Source: Microbacterium oleivorans (GTDB taxonomy: Bacteria > Actinomycetota > Actinomycetes > Actinomycetales > Microbacteriaceae). Taken from it: 64,000 nt of DNA. The stretch lies in contig NZ_MAYO01000003.1 in NCBI RefSeq assembly GCF_001691565.1, positions 2,159,851-2,223,850 on the forward strand, in the 5' to 3' direction. This document shows positions 27,778 through 35,439 of this stretch, piece by piece. Position numbers and translations under genes: made by a program. A model generated the notes under the pieces. It had not been told where the DNA came from. It ran no database searches and saw only the letters and a list, made by a program, of their open reading frames with translations. Within the stretch, counting starts at the first letter, position 1, and each line of letters opens with the position of its first letter.

Positions 27778-28812
27778 TCAGCGACCCGACTGGCTCCTGC
27801 GCCGGAGCAGCGCCGACGCGACGGCGACGGCGGTGCCCGCAACGATGCCGACCAGCGTCTCCCACAGCCGGTCGCTCAACAGGACGCCGACGGTAGTGGG
27901 CGCCGCGAGTTGCACCATCAAGAGGGCGAGCGGGGTGATGAAAACCATCGCGAGGGCGTAGTTGCGACCGACGAACAGTTCGGCAGCGGCCTGCAGCGCG
28001 ACGGCGATCAGGATCACTCCGAGCGGGGGCACGTTCAGGGCGAGGATCCCCGCGGCGACCAGCACGCCGAGCCCGGTCCCGATGAGACGCTGCAGACCCC
28101 GGATGATGCGCGCCTTCACGTGCGGCCCGCTGACCGCCGCGACGGCGCCGACCATCGCCCAGTACCAGTGCGAGTCCAGTAGGAGAAGTCCGGCGATCCC
28201 GCCGAGGAGCGTCGCCGCGGCGACGGTGACGGCCATCTCCGACGCGACGGCGCCGACGGCGATGCGGTTCTTCGTCCGCGCGAGGCGGGGGACGCTCCGG
28301 GCGGACACCATCTCGTAACCGAGCGTGACGAGGATCGAGAAGACGACCGCCGCGAGGCCGACGGCGAGGACGTCGACCAGGCGGGTGGCATCGGCGGGAA
28401 CGGATGCCGTGGCCCCCGCGGCGAACACGATGAACAGCGCGCCCGGCGGGTGCCACTGCGCCGAGTACGCGAGCAGGGTGACGACCGACGCGACGGCCGA
28501 CACGACGATGATCGCCCACGGCGCCGCCAGATGGCCGACCGAGGTGGCCGTACCGATGAGCATGGCGGCGACCAGGACCGCGCCGGCGGCCGCCTGCATC
28601 CGGACCCGATCGCCGATCGGATCGGTACGCCCGTACAGAGAAGCGAAGGCTCCGAAACTCGCGTAGATGCTGAGGTCGAGCCGCCCGGTCGCCCAGAGGA
28701 CGAGCAGAGGGACGCCGACGCTGATCGCTGCACGGATCGCGACCGTGTGATCACGGTCGTAGGGTGCGACGCGGATGACTCCGGTCCAGATCCGGCCGCG
28801 CGATGCACTCAC
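27778..28812 (-). CDS. FUSC family membrane protein
   Basis: A 344-residue polytopic protein of the FUSC/aromatic-acid-exporter-like superfamily: about ten hydrophobic helices arranged as two related sets (IRAAISVGVPLLVLWATG, then GRTDPIGDRVRMQAAAGAVLVAAMLIGT; later HVKARIIRGLQRLIGTGLGVLVA, which is the FUSC signature). The GTG start has TAGGCT six bases upstream on the minus strand. It is a single gene; substrate unknown. Confidence 0.85.
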   Translation of the reverse strand: MSASRGRIWTGVIRVAPYDRDHTVAIRAAISVGVPLLVLWATGRLDLSIYASFGAFASLYGRTDPIGDRVRMQAAAGAVLVAAMLIGTATSVGHLAAPWAIIVVSAVASVVTLLAYSAQWHPPGALFIVFAAGATASVPADATRLVDVLAVGLAAVVFSILVTLGYEMVSARSVPRLARTKNRIAVGAVASEMAVTVAAATLLGGIAGLLLLDSHWYWAMVGAVAAVSGPHVKARIIRGLQRLIGTGLGVLVAAGILALNVPPLGVILIAVALQAAAELFVGRNYALAMVFITPLALLMVQLAAPTTVGVLLSDRLWETLVGIVAGTAVAVASALLRRRSQSGR

Positions 28813-28889
28813 CTGAAGAGCCTACGCGCGACGGACTGCCGCTCGGAGGTCTGTGCCTCTGCAGCGGCTCTCGTCAAACGGCGGCGAGA

Positions 28890-29294
28890 TCAGACGAGGC
28901 TCGCCACCAGCGTCTCGACCCTTCCGCGGATGTCGTCGCGGACGTCACGGACGACGTCCATCGGCTGGCCCGCCGGGTCGGCGAGCTCCCAGTCCTCGTA
29001 GCGCTTGCCGGGGAAGATCGGGCAGGCGTCACCGCATCCCATCGTGATCACGACGTCGGCCTGACGTACGGCGTCGGTGGTCAGGATCTGGGGGACGGCG
29101 CCGGTGAGGTCGATGCCTTCCTCCGCCATGACGGCGACGGCGTTGGGGTTCACGGCGTCACCGGGCTCACTACCGGCGGAGAACACGTCGATGCGGTTCC
29201 CGGCGATCGCGCGGAGGTACCCGGCAGCCATCTGCGAGCGGCCGGCGTTGTGGACGCAGACGAAGAGGACGGCGGGTTTGGTGATGTCGGTCAT
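28890..29294 (-). CDS. arsC: Arsenate reductase, low-molecular-weight phosphatase type
   Basis: A 134-residue ArsC of the LMW-PTP fold. The P-loop is VCVHNAGRSQ (C-x5-R, nucleophilic Cys near residue 13) and the redox pair follows in TMGCGDACPIFPGKRYEDWELADPAG. It reduces arsenate to arsenite using thioredoxin or mycothiol. The ATG at 29294 overlaps the aquaglyceroporin stop by four bases; longer in-frame readings are shadows. Third gene of the arsO-aqpS-arsC operon. Confidence 0.94.
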   Translation of the reverse strand: MTDITKPAVLFVCVHNAGRSQMAAGYLRAIAGNRIDVFSAGSEPGDAVNPNAVAVMAEEGIDLTGAVPQILTTDAVRQADVVITMGCGDACPIFPGKRYEDWELADPAGQPMDVVRDVRDDIRGRVETLVASLV

Positions 29295-30052
29295 GAGTGC
29301 TCCTGCGGGGTGGTCTCGGGTTCGGTGGGGATGACGGCGCGGTCGGCCGCACGGGTGGCTGTCGGGTGGAGGACGAGGAGGAGTGCCAGCCCGATGGTGG
29401 CGCCGACGAGCTGCGCCAGGACGAACGGCGGAGCGGATGCCGGGGCGATTCCGGCGAAGGTGTCGGAGAACATGCGAGCGATCGTGACCGCGGGGTTCGC
29501 GAACGATGTCGAACTGGTGAACCAGTAGGCCGCGCCGATGTACGCGCCGACTGCCGCCGCGGTCACGCTCGGCGTGCTCGTGCGGGCGAGGGTGAAGATC
29601 AGCAGCACGAGCCCGGCGGTGGCGACGACTTCTCCGATGAGCTGCCCGGGAGTTGCCCGCTGCTGCGTGGAGAACGCGGGCGCGACGTCGAACATCACAC
29701 TGGCCAACAGTGCGCCGGCGACACCGCCCGCGGTCTGAGCGACAAGGTACGCGCCGAGGTCGGTCAGACGAAGTCCACCGGCACGGCGCCGACCGAGCAC
29801 CCAGTCCGCGAGCGAAACGGCGGGGTTGACGTGGGCTCCCGACACGGGGCCGAGCATGAGAATGAGCACGGCGAGGCCGAAAGCAGTGGCGAGGCTGTTC
29901 TCGAGCAGTTGCAGGCCGACGTCGTTCGGGGAGAGTCGCTGGGCGGCGATCCCCGAGCCGACGACGACGGTGACGAGCATCCCGGTTCCGACGAACTCCG
30001 CCAACATCCGTCGCGCCAGCGGCGGCCGCGCCGACGCAGTCTGCATACCCAC
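29291..30052 (-). CDS. aqpS: MIP family aquaglyceroporin in ars operon (AqpS-like)
   Basis: A 253-residue major intrinsic protein with six helices and both NPA boxes (SGAHVNPAVSLADWVLG near residue 75; TSFANPAVTIARMFSD near residue 180). Aquaglyceroporins in ars operons let arsenite made by ArsC leave by diffusion, as AqpS does in Sinorhizobium. GTG at 30052 lies just after the upstream stop; ATG at 30046 is an alternative start. The gene symbol is by analogy of context. Confidence 0.87.
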   Translation of the reverse strand: MGMQTASARPPLARRMLAEFVGTGMLVTVVVGSGIAAQRLSPNDVGLQLLENSLATAFGLAVLILMLGPVSGAHVNPAVSLADWVLGRRRAGGLRLTDLGAYLVAQTAGGVAGALLASVMFDVAPAFSTQQRATPGQLIGEVVATAGLVLLIFTLARTSTPSVTAAAVGAYIGAAYWFTSSTSFANPAVTIARMFSDTFAGIAPASAPPFVLAQLVGATIGLALLLVLHPTATRAADRAVIPTEPETTPQEHS

Positions 30053-30055
30053 GGA

Positions 30056-31375
30056 TCAGACGGATGCCGGAGCGCGGCCGACTTGCAGGAGCCCGACGGG
30101 CGGAGCGCAGCAGGCTCCGCCGAGCGAGACTCCGGATGCGTCGAACTGTCCCGCGCCGCCGCACACGCCGGTGTCCGGCAGGACCAGCTCTACGCGGCGG
30201 GCGGCTTCATGATCGCCCGCCAGCGCGGCCACGACGCTGCGCACCTGCTCGTACCCGGTGAGCGCCAGGAACGTCGGCGCACGACCGTAGGACTTCGCCC
30301 CGACGAGGTAGAAGTCCGGCTCGGGCTGCGCGAGGTCCGCCGCGCCCGTCGCGGCGACGGAGCCGCAGGAGTGGATGTTCGGGTCGATCTCCTCGGCGAT
30401 CCGCATGGGCGCTTGGAGGGTCGGGTCGAGCTCCAGGCGCAGCTCGGAGAGGAACGACAGATCGGGACGGAACCCGGTCAACACCACGACGCGGTCGGCG
30501 GTGAGGGTGCGACCGTCCTCCGCGACCAGGGTGGGGCGCTCTCCGTCACGAGTGATCCGCTCGACCCGGAACCCGGTGACGAGGGAGACGAGACCCGCGT
30601 CGACGTACTCTTTCGCCCGGATCCCCAACGCGCCGCGCGCAGGCAGCTCGTCGGCATCCCCTCCGCCGAACGTGTTACCGGCGGTTGCCCGGCGCAACGC
30701 CCAGGTCACGGTCGTCGAGGGGTCGCGACGTGCCATTCTCGCGAGGGCCAGGACGGCGGTCACAGCGGAATGTCCGGAGCCGATCACGATCGTGTGCTTA
30801 CCGGAGAAACCAGCCCGATCATGGACGTCGGGGATGCGGTACGAGAGCATGTCCGCCGCGGAGGCCTCCCCCAGCGCGGGCAGCCCGTCGGCTCCGGCTG
30901 GGTTCGGGTGGGCCCAGGTACCGGATGCGTCGATCACCGCCCGCGCCTGCAGCCGGTACTCCTCTCCTTCGGCGGGTGCGATGTGGACGGTGAACGGCTG
31001 ATCGCCCCGGCCGGCATCCACGAGCCGGTCCCGCCCCTGCCGGGACACGCCCGTGACGCGGGAACCGAAGCGGATCCGGTCACCCAAAGCCGCTGCGAGG
31101 GGTGCGAGGTACTCCTCGATCCACTGGTCGCCCGTAGGGTATCCGGCCGCGGGGGCCTGCCATCCTGAGGCGTTCAGGAGGCGCGCTCCAGCCGCGTCGA
31201 TGAGTTCGGGCCACTCGGAGAACAACCGGACGTGGCCCCACTCGGCGACTGCCGCAGCGGGAGCCGCACCGGCCTCGAGGACCACGACGGGCACGGTCCG
31301 CTCGACCAGGTGAGCGGCCGCAGCAAGTCCCTGCGGGCCGGCACCGATCACGACCACGGGCAACACGTTCCCCAT
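30056..31375 (-). CDS. arsO: ArsO-like flavin-dependent monooxygenase in ars operon
   Basis: A 439-residue FAD/NAD(P)-binding protein. N-terminal FAD motif VVVIGAGPQGLAAAAHLVER, an ARLLNASGW region, a second nucleotide site HTIVIGSGHSAVTAVLAL (about residue 200), and VVVLTGFRPDLSFL. The C-terminal 35 residues include DTGVCGGAGQ and GGACCAPP, a cysteine-rich tail not expected of generic monooxygenases. GGAGG lies seven bases before the ATG at 31375. It heads the operon, divergent from arsR, with two ArsR-type dyads between. ArsO-type flavoproteins occur in actinobacterial ars operons; the reaction here is unproven. Confidence 0.82.
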   Translation of the reverse strand: MGNVLPVVVIGAGPQGLAAAAHLVERTVPVVVLEAGAAPAAAVAEWGHVRLFSEWPELIDAAGARLLNASGWQAPAAGYPTGDQWIEEYLAPLAAALGDRIRFGSRVTGVSRQGRDRLVDAGRGDQPFTVHIAPAEGEEYRLQARAVIDASGTWAHPNPAGADGLPALGEASAADMLSYRIPDVHDRAGFSGKHTIVIGSGHSAVTAVLALARMARRDPSTTVTWALRRATAGNTFGGGDADELPARGALGIRAKEYVDAGLVSLVTGFRVERITRDGERPTLVAEDGRTLTADRVVVLTGFRPDLSFLSELRLELDPTLQAPMRIAEEIDPNIHSCGSVAATGAADLAQPEPDFYLVGAKSYGRAPTFLALTGYEQVRSVVAALAGDHEAARRVELVLPDTGVCGGAGQFDASGVSLGGACCAPPVGLLQVGRAPASV

Positions 31376-31393
31376 CAGGAGCCTCCAAGACGT

Positions 31394-31409
31394 ATCGATG
31401 AACCTCGAT
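31394..31409. promoter_or_regulatory. ArsR-type operator 1
   Basis: ATCGATGAACCTCGAT has 5-base arms ATCGA/TCGAT around six bases, close to the ATCAA-N6-TTGAT form bound by ArsR/SmtB regulators. It lies 19 bases before the arsO start. Its reverse complement shares ATyGA-N6-TCGAT with the dyad at 31430-31445. Confidence 0.65.
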
Positions 31410-31429
31410 GGGTAGATCGTGCCCAACGT

Positions 31430-31445
31430 ATCGACGGATGTCAAT
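31430..31445. promoter_or_regulatory. ArsR-type operator 2
   Basis: ATCGACGGATGTCAAT reads on the minus strand as ATTGA-N6-TCGAT, matching dyad 1. It is about 21 bases before the arsR start, and its centre is 36 bases from dyad 1, so one regulator could control both divergent transcripts. Confidence 0.65.
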
Positions 31446-31466
31446 ACGACGTGAGAGGATGTGGGT

Positions 31467-31817
31467 ATGCCCGCACAGCTCCCGCTCCTCACCTCGACGG
31501 AGGGCGCGGTGTGCTGCGGCACTGTCACGGGCAGCGTGATCTCGGTCGAAGACGCGGAGCGAACCGCGCGAGTCTTCAAGGCACTCGGCGACCCCACCCG
31601 TGTCCGGCTGCTGTCCCTGATCGCCGCCTCCGCCGAAGGCGAAGCGTGCATCTGCGATCTCACCGAGCCCGTCGGGCTGTCGCAGCCGACCGTCTCCCAT
31701 CACATGAAGCAGCTCGTCGACGCGGGGCTCGCAACCCGTGAGCAGCGGGGCCGATGGGCCTACTATCGCGTCGTCACCGACGCTCTCGACGCCGCCTCCC
31801 AGACTCTCCGCCCATGA
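31467..31817 (+). CDS. arsR: ArsR family arsenical-responsive repressor
   Basis: A 116-residue ArsR/SmtB winged-helix regulator: RVFKALGDPTRVRLLSLIAAS, then ACICDLTEPVGLSQPTVSHHMKQLVDAGLA (recognition helix) and GRWAYYRV. A Cys pair at GAVCCG near the N-terminus and Cys residues in EACICDL are candidate As(III) ligands, as in the Corynebacterium-type ArsR. The ATG at 31467 is preferred; GTG at 31461 is in frame. Its stop overlaps the next gene (ATGA). Confidence 0.93.
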   Translation: MPAQLPLLTSTEGAVCCGTVTGSVISVEDAERTARVFKALGDPTRVRLLSLIAASAEGEACICDLTEPVGLSQPTVSHHMKQLVDAGLATREQRGRWAYYRVVTDALDAASQTLRP

Positions 31818-32317
31818 CCGACGCCACCGTCCGGGCCATGGCACCGCACGACTGGCCCCAGGTGGAGTCGGTCTACCGCGAAGGCATCGCACAGGGCAAC
31901 GCGACTTTCGAGAGCGCACCCCCATCCTGGGACGAGTTCGACCGGGCGAAGCTTCACGTGGGACGACTCGTCGCCGCCGGTCCGGCCGGCGCGGTACTCG
32001 GCTGGATCGCCGCCTCCCCCGTCTCGACGCGGGAGGTCTACCGAGGAGTCGTGGAACACTCCGTTTACGTCGCCGACAGCGCGCAGGGCCGAGGCGTCGG
32101 CCGAGCCCTCCTCGACGCCTTCATGGCGGATGCCGCTGCTGCCGGCATCTGGACGGTGCAGGCGAGCATCTTCCCCGAGAACCTCGCGAGCCTCGCGCTA
32201 CACGAACGAGCCGGCTTTCGCCGCGTCGGTCATCGTGAACGGATCGCGTACATGACGTACGGCCCATCGCGAGACACCTGGCGCGACACGATCCTCATCG
32301 AGCGCCGCCTCGGCTGA
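31814..32317 (+). CDS. arsN: GNAT N-acetyltransferase, ArsN-like (phosphinothricin acetyltransferase type)
   Basis: A 167-residue GNAT enzyme of the PAT family: TVRAMAPHDWPQVESVYREGI, an acetyl-CoA-binding YVADSAQGRGVGRALLDAF (Q/RxxGxG/A), and ENLASLALHERAGFRRVGHRE. Translational coupling to arsR (ATGA overlap) is the typical place of arsN, whose product acetylates arsinothricin or related organoarsenicals; generic phosphinothricin or methionine-sulfoximine acetylation is the alternative. A perfect 14-base hairpin follows the stop. Confidence 0.83.
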   Translation: MTDATVRAMAPHDWPQVESVYREGIAQGNATFESAPPSWDEFDRAKLHVGRLVAAGPAGAVLGWIAASPVSTREVYRGVVEHSVYVADSAQGRGVGRALLDAFMADAAAAGIWTVQASIFPENLASLALHERAGFRRVGHRERIAYMTYGPSRDTWRDTILIERRLG

Positions 32318-32330
32318 ATCACGGGAAACG

Positions 32331-32369
32331 ACGAAGCCGGTCGGGGTTCTCACCACCGACCGGCTTCGT
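32331..32369 (+). terminator. Hairpin after arsRN
   Basis: Perfect 14-base arms (ACGAAGCCGGTCGG at 32331-32344; CCGACCGGCTTCGT at 32356-32369) with an 11-base loop start 13 bases after the arsN stop. It has no following T run but stem strength suggests termination. Confidence 0.7.
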
Positions 32370-32696
32370 GTCGCACTGTCTGTGGCTGTGTTCGCAAATC
32401 CCCGAGCCCTTGAGACTCAAGGCCTTGTGAGCATCTGATTCCAGCCGATTCCGGGCTAAGCCCTCAGCTTTTCCAGCGAGCGGCGTTTTCTCCAGGTCAG
32501 ATCCTCTTTCGGTCAGGCGCTTTCGGACAGTCTTCGACGGGGTAACAGCGGTCGATTTCTGGGTTTCGGTTTGTGATTTCACCCTTGCTCCATGCGCGGC
32601 GCACGCGGGTCAATCGCGTCCTCGTCGTCGGTGTCACCAAGGCAGCCGCGCCGGCGTCGAAGGCGAGCGAGCGCACCACCCTGAGGTTCTGCGAGG
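32370..32696. other. Gene-free left edge of accessory region
   Basis: No convincing gene is seen. The stretch has lower GC than its neighbours and contains a hyphenated palindrome CCTTGAG-A-CTCAAGG (32408-32422) and, at 32384-32399, GGCTGTGTTCGCAAAT, which reappears inverted with one change near the right edge (41736-41751). It probably marks the boundary of the island. Confidence 0.5.
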
Positions 32697-33557
32697 ATGG
32701 CGACCGTGGGGTTCCTGCAACGACTCTTTGGACGCGCGGACGCGTCAAACGCGAAGCGCCCAGAGCCGAAGTCGGCTGCGGTAATCCGCTCGGGAATGAC
32801 TCCCGATCTTGTGAAGCTGGCGGGGACGACCACCAGCGGGAAAGCCGCCATCACTGCACTGGCGGCCCGGCTCGACCCAACAGACGATGGTCACTTCGAG
32901 TGCCGCGGCGTGATTCAGCGGGAGCCGAACAACCCGGCCGACCCGGCCGCAGTGGCCGTCGTTGTCGAGGGCGAGCGTGTCGGGTATCTACCCGGGTACC
33001 TAGCGAAAACCATCGACCTGCCGACTGGCGCTGCCCGCGTGGTCCACCTCCAGGTGTTCACACAGCTTCTCGAACGTGGCCTTCGAGCAGAGGCGTGGGC
33101 GTGGCTCGGCAAAGGTCGGGCGCAGTGGGAGTGGTCCGCGCAGCGGCGGCCACCTCTGTCCACTGACGCGAAGCGGCTCGCCGAGCACTCCGAGCGCGAC
33201 AAGATGGTGAAAGAAGCTCTCTCCAGCGGGGGCGAACGCGCCGAGCAGTTCAGAGCCGGCATGTCCGATGGCATCCACTACCTGCAGACCGTCGAGCCCA
33301 TCAAACAGCTCAAGCGCGAGGGGCGGCTCGAAGAGGCGTTGAAGCTCTGCTATCTCGCAATCGAGGGCGCAGAGCAGGCCGCAAAGCGGGAGAAGCTGCA
33401 GCCAGCGCCGTTCTACACCGAGCAAGCCGCAATCGTGCACCGCAAGCTCGGGCAGCGCGACAAGGAAATCGCCGTCCTCCGCCGCTACGTAGCAGCGTGC
33501 CCGCCGCGGTATCGCGACAACGCCCTGAAAGCACGGCTAGACAAGCTGCTCAACTGA
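32697..33557 (+). CDS. HIRAN domain protein with helical-repeat C-terminus
   Basis: A 286-residue protein (283 if the GTG at 32706 is the start). Residues about 68-110 form a HIRAN domain: FECRGVIQREPNNPADPAAV, then VVEGERVGYLPGYLA. HIRAN binds DNA ends or damaged DNA in Rad5/HLTF-like helicases and occurs alone in mobile regions. Residues about 190-286 are helical with TPR-like periodicity (EPIKQLKREGRLEEALKLCYLAIEGAEQAAK). A weak GAGGAT box seven bases before the GTG favours MGFLQRLFG as the N-terminus. Function in the island is unknown. Confidence 0.7.
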   Translation: MATVGFLQRLFGRADASNAKRPEPKSAAVIRSGMTPDLVKLAGTTTSGKAAITALAARLDPTDDGHFECRGVIQREPNNPADPAAVAVVVEGERVGYLPGYLAKTIDLPTGAARVVHLQVFTQLLERGLRAEAWAWLGKGRAQWEWSAQRRPPLSTDAKRLAEHSERDKMVKEALSSGGERAEQFRAGMSDGIHYLQTVEPIKQLKREGRLEEALKLCYLAIEGAEQAAKREKLQPAPFYTEQAAIVHRKLGQRDKEIAVLRRYVAACPPRYRDNALKARLDKLLN

Positions 33558-33770
33558 GTCGAACATGCATCCTGGGCCCCTTCAACCTCGACGCCGCAGC
33601 CGTGGACCGGCCCCCTAGAGCTCGAGGTTCTCAGCCCTGATCTGCGCGCCTCCGTGAACGCGTCGTTCGCGACTCTTCGGGAGCAGTTCAGCGGCTCAGG
33701 AGTCCCGACGCACACGCCGTTCTTCGACGCACTCATGACGGACTTCGACGAGCATCACACCCACCGTTGA
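33558..33770 (+). pseudogene. Open in-frame extension after the HIRAN gene, coding-like remnant
   Basis: Directly after the HIRAN stop and in the same frame, 70 codons run open to a TGA at 33768-33770. The second half (LEVLSPDLRASVNASFATLR, then THTPFFDALMTDFDEHH) has the codon bias of a real gene, but no suitable start codon with a ribosome site is present. It may be the tail of a longer ancestral protein cut by the internal TGA, or the remnant of another gene. Confidence 0.45.
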
Positions 33771-33823
33771 CGACCGTGCGGAGGAGAATTCCACGCGGCA
33801 GCTCCCCGGTTCCCGCGACCCGC

Positions 33824-34286
33824 TCACCGCGTGTCTTGGTCCGCCTTCGCGAGGCGGCGGATGTCCCGCTGGCGCAGAGCGACGGCGGTGGAGGGGAAGA
33901 GGTTGCGCGCGACGATCACGACGATACCGACGACCTCGACAACGGTCGCACTGAGCCACGCAATCATCACGGAAGGCTCGAAACCGTCGTCCTTGGTCTG
34001 CCAAAGGTAGAACCCGAAGAAGACGTTGGCCACGAGGACCAGCGGCTGCCAGCAGCTCGGACACTTTCAAACCGAGCACCTGCGACAGGCCGACGAGGGT
34101 GAGCATGCGCGGGTTGGAGGGCCCAGACGTCTCTTTCAGACCGGACGAGCGTCCGTTCTCGATGAGCTGCAGCTGGTTCTTCGTGATGCCCGCCTGATTG
34201 GCGAGAGTCTCCTGCGAGAGCCCGCGTTCTTGCCGGAGCCGACGGATGGCAGCACCGAGCTGCTCAGCCGTCTCCGTGTCCCACAC
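33824..34286 (-). pseudogene. XRE regulator / membrane segment, broken or fused gene
   Basis: From the GTG at 34286, the minus strand encodes an XRE helix-turn-helix (ETAEQLGAAIRRLRQERGLS, then QETLANQAGITKNQLQLIENG, and LTLVGLSQVLGLKVSELLAAAG, residues 1-83). At about 34040 that frame turns into Arg-rich nonsense, while the -1/+1 frame becomes coding: LVLVANVFFGFYLWQTKDDG, then VMIAWLSATVVEVVGIVVIVARNLF with one or two membrane helices, ending at 33824. Either a frameshift split one HTH-membrane protein, or a deletion joined an XRE gene to an unrelated membrane protein. The 69-residue second frame could still be translated from a GTG at 34033. Confidence 0.65.
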
Positions 34287-34306
34287 CTGTTAACGATGTA
34301 CAACAG
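34287..34306. promoter_or_regulatory. Imperfect dyad before XRE gene
   Basis: CTGTTAACGATGTACAACAG has outer arms CTGTT/AACAG and lies directly before the XRE start codon. XRE repressors usually bind such dyads at their own promoter. Weak evidence beyond position and symmetry. Confidence 0.4.
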
Positions 34307-34340
34307 TCCCGCAAAAGAACACCCTATGTAGCGGGCCGGT

Positions 34341-34354
34341 TATACATGTCCAAC
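34341..34354. promoter_or_regulatory. Shared island motif TATACATGTCCAAC
   Basis: TATACATGTCCAAC contains ACATGTCCAAC, the right part of the perfect palindrome at 36265-36280, and the TATACATG element also found at 36339-36346. The recurrence in two intergenic spaces of the island suggests a common binding site. Confidence 0.4.
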
Positions 34355-34365
34355 GCGAAACGCGA

Positions 34366-34410
34366 CACGGTGGTCAGAGCCACAGGTTGCTTGCGTCTCT
34401 GACCACCGTG
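34366..34410 (-). terminator. Terminator of the secreted-protein operon
   Basis: Perfect 14-base arms CACGGTGGTCAGAG (34366-34379) and CTCTGACCACCGTG (34397-34410) with a 17-base loop lie just after the stop of the 332-residue gene on the minus strand. Confidence 0.75.
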
Positions 34411-34419
34411 GAGCGCCTC

Positions 34420-35418
34420 TTACCAGCCGAGTGAACGCATCAAGCGCGCCGATGTGCGTGAGCTCGTGGTGTAGCGGAGCGCGTTGTAGGCGGCGTGCTG
34501 CACGATGGTGTTGAACCCCGTGATCTGCAGGGAAACAGCAACCGCGCCGAGGCCGAATACCGCCGCACCGACCGTGGGGACCATCAGTGCTGCACCGGTT
34601 CCGATGATGACGGAGATGAGGTCATCGGTTCCCCACGTGGTCGAAAGGCGCGAGTGCATCCCGTCGACGATGTCCTCGGGCGTCGCGCCGGTGTCGAGCT
34701 GTGCACTGACGGTGCCGAGCTCTTCGACCAGCGTGCGGCCGGCCCCGAGCTTGTCGGCGAGATCCAATCCGCCGGCGAGACGGTCGACCGCGTCACCGTT
34801 GAAGATGTTGTCGATGGAGCTCGCGGGGTTGCTGGCGAGGGTCGTGGCGCTGAGGACCATCTGCCCGGTCGAAGCGGCGAGATCCGTCATCCCGGTCGCG
34901 GTCAAGAAGTTCCCGTACGCCTGACGGTCAGAGTTGGTGATCCAGCTCGGGTAGTACGCGGTGTTGCTCGCGCACGGGCTCGGGAGGTCGAAGTAGTGCG
35001 ACATGTACATATACACGGTCTCTTCGTCCAGGCTCTTCGCACGGGTGTCGCGCGCTTTGTTCATCGCCGCCACCTGGCGCGCGTGAGCGACCAGCGCCCC
35101 CGTGTCGGAGCAAGCGACAGCCGCCGTGGTGACCGGCGAGGTCGCACTGACGTCATCGAGCGCGACCTGGATGACCGCCTCCAATGAGGCGGTGTGCGCA
35201 GGATCCACAGCCGGAATCTCGTTCGCCGCGATTCCGAGCTCGGTGTAGAAGTCGACGATGCGGCCGGACTTCGTGATGATGTTCGCAGCCGCGGGCGTGA
35301 TGATGTCAGTGGCCGGCTGTGTGTTCGCAGCCGCCGGCTCCATCGGCGCGACCGCGGCGAGCGACCCGCCGACGAGCGCCGATACGAGCAGAACTGACGT
35401 CTTCCAAGTGGTGGTCAC
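34420..35418 (-). CDS. Secreted hypothetical protein
   Basis: A 332-residue protein with a clear Sec signal (TSVLLVSALVGGSLAAVAPM, cleavage probably near AAANT, residue 32). The mature part is Ala/Thr/Asp-rich, has two cysteines that may pair (VACSDTG, SPCASN), and a hydrophobic segment near the C-terminus (LISVIIGTGAALMVPTVGAAVFGLGAV) of the kind seen in membrane-inserting or colicin-like proteins. I do not recognise a family. GTG start with a weak GGAAAAG site. It follows a four-helix membrane protein gene by 21 bases in one operon and is closed by a strong terminator. Confidence 0.65.
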   Translation of the reverse strand: MTTTWKTSVLLVSALVGGSLAAVAPMEPAAANTQPATDIITPAAANIITKSGRIVDFYTELGIAANEIPAVDPAHTASLEAVIQVALDDVSATSPVTTAAVACSDTGALVAHARQVAAMNKARDTRAKSLDEETVYMYMSHYFDLPSPCASNTAYYPSWITNSDRQAYGNFLTATGMTDLAASTGQMVLSATTLASNPASSIDNIFNGDAVDRLAGGLDLADKLGAGRTLVEELGTVSAQLDTGATPEDIVDGMHSRLSTTWGTDDLISVIIGTGAALMVPTVGAAVFGLGAVAVSLQITGFNTIVQHAAYNALRYTTSSRTSARLMRSLGW

Positions 35419-35439
35419 TTCTTTTCCGTTCTCTGGTTG

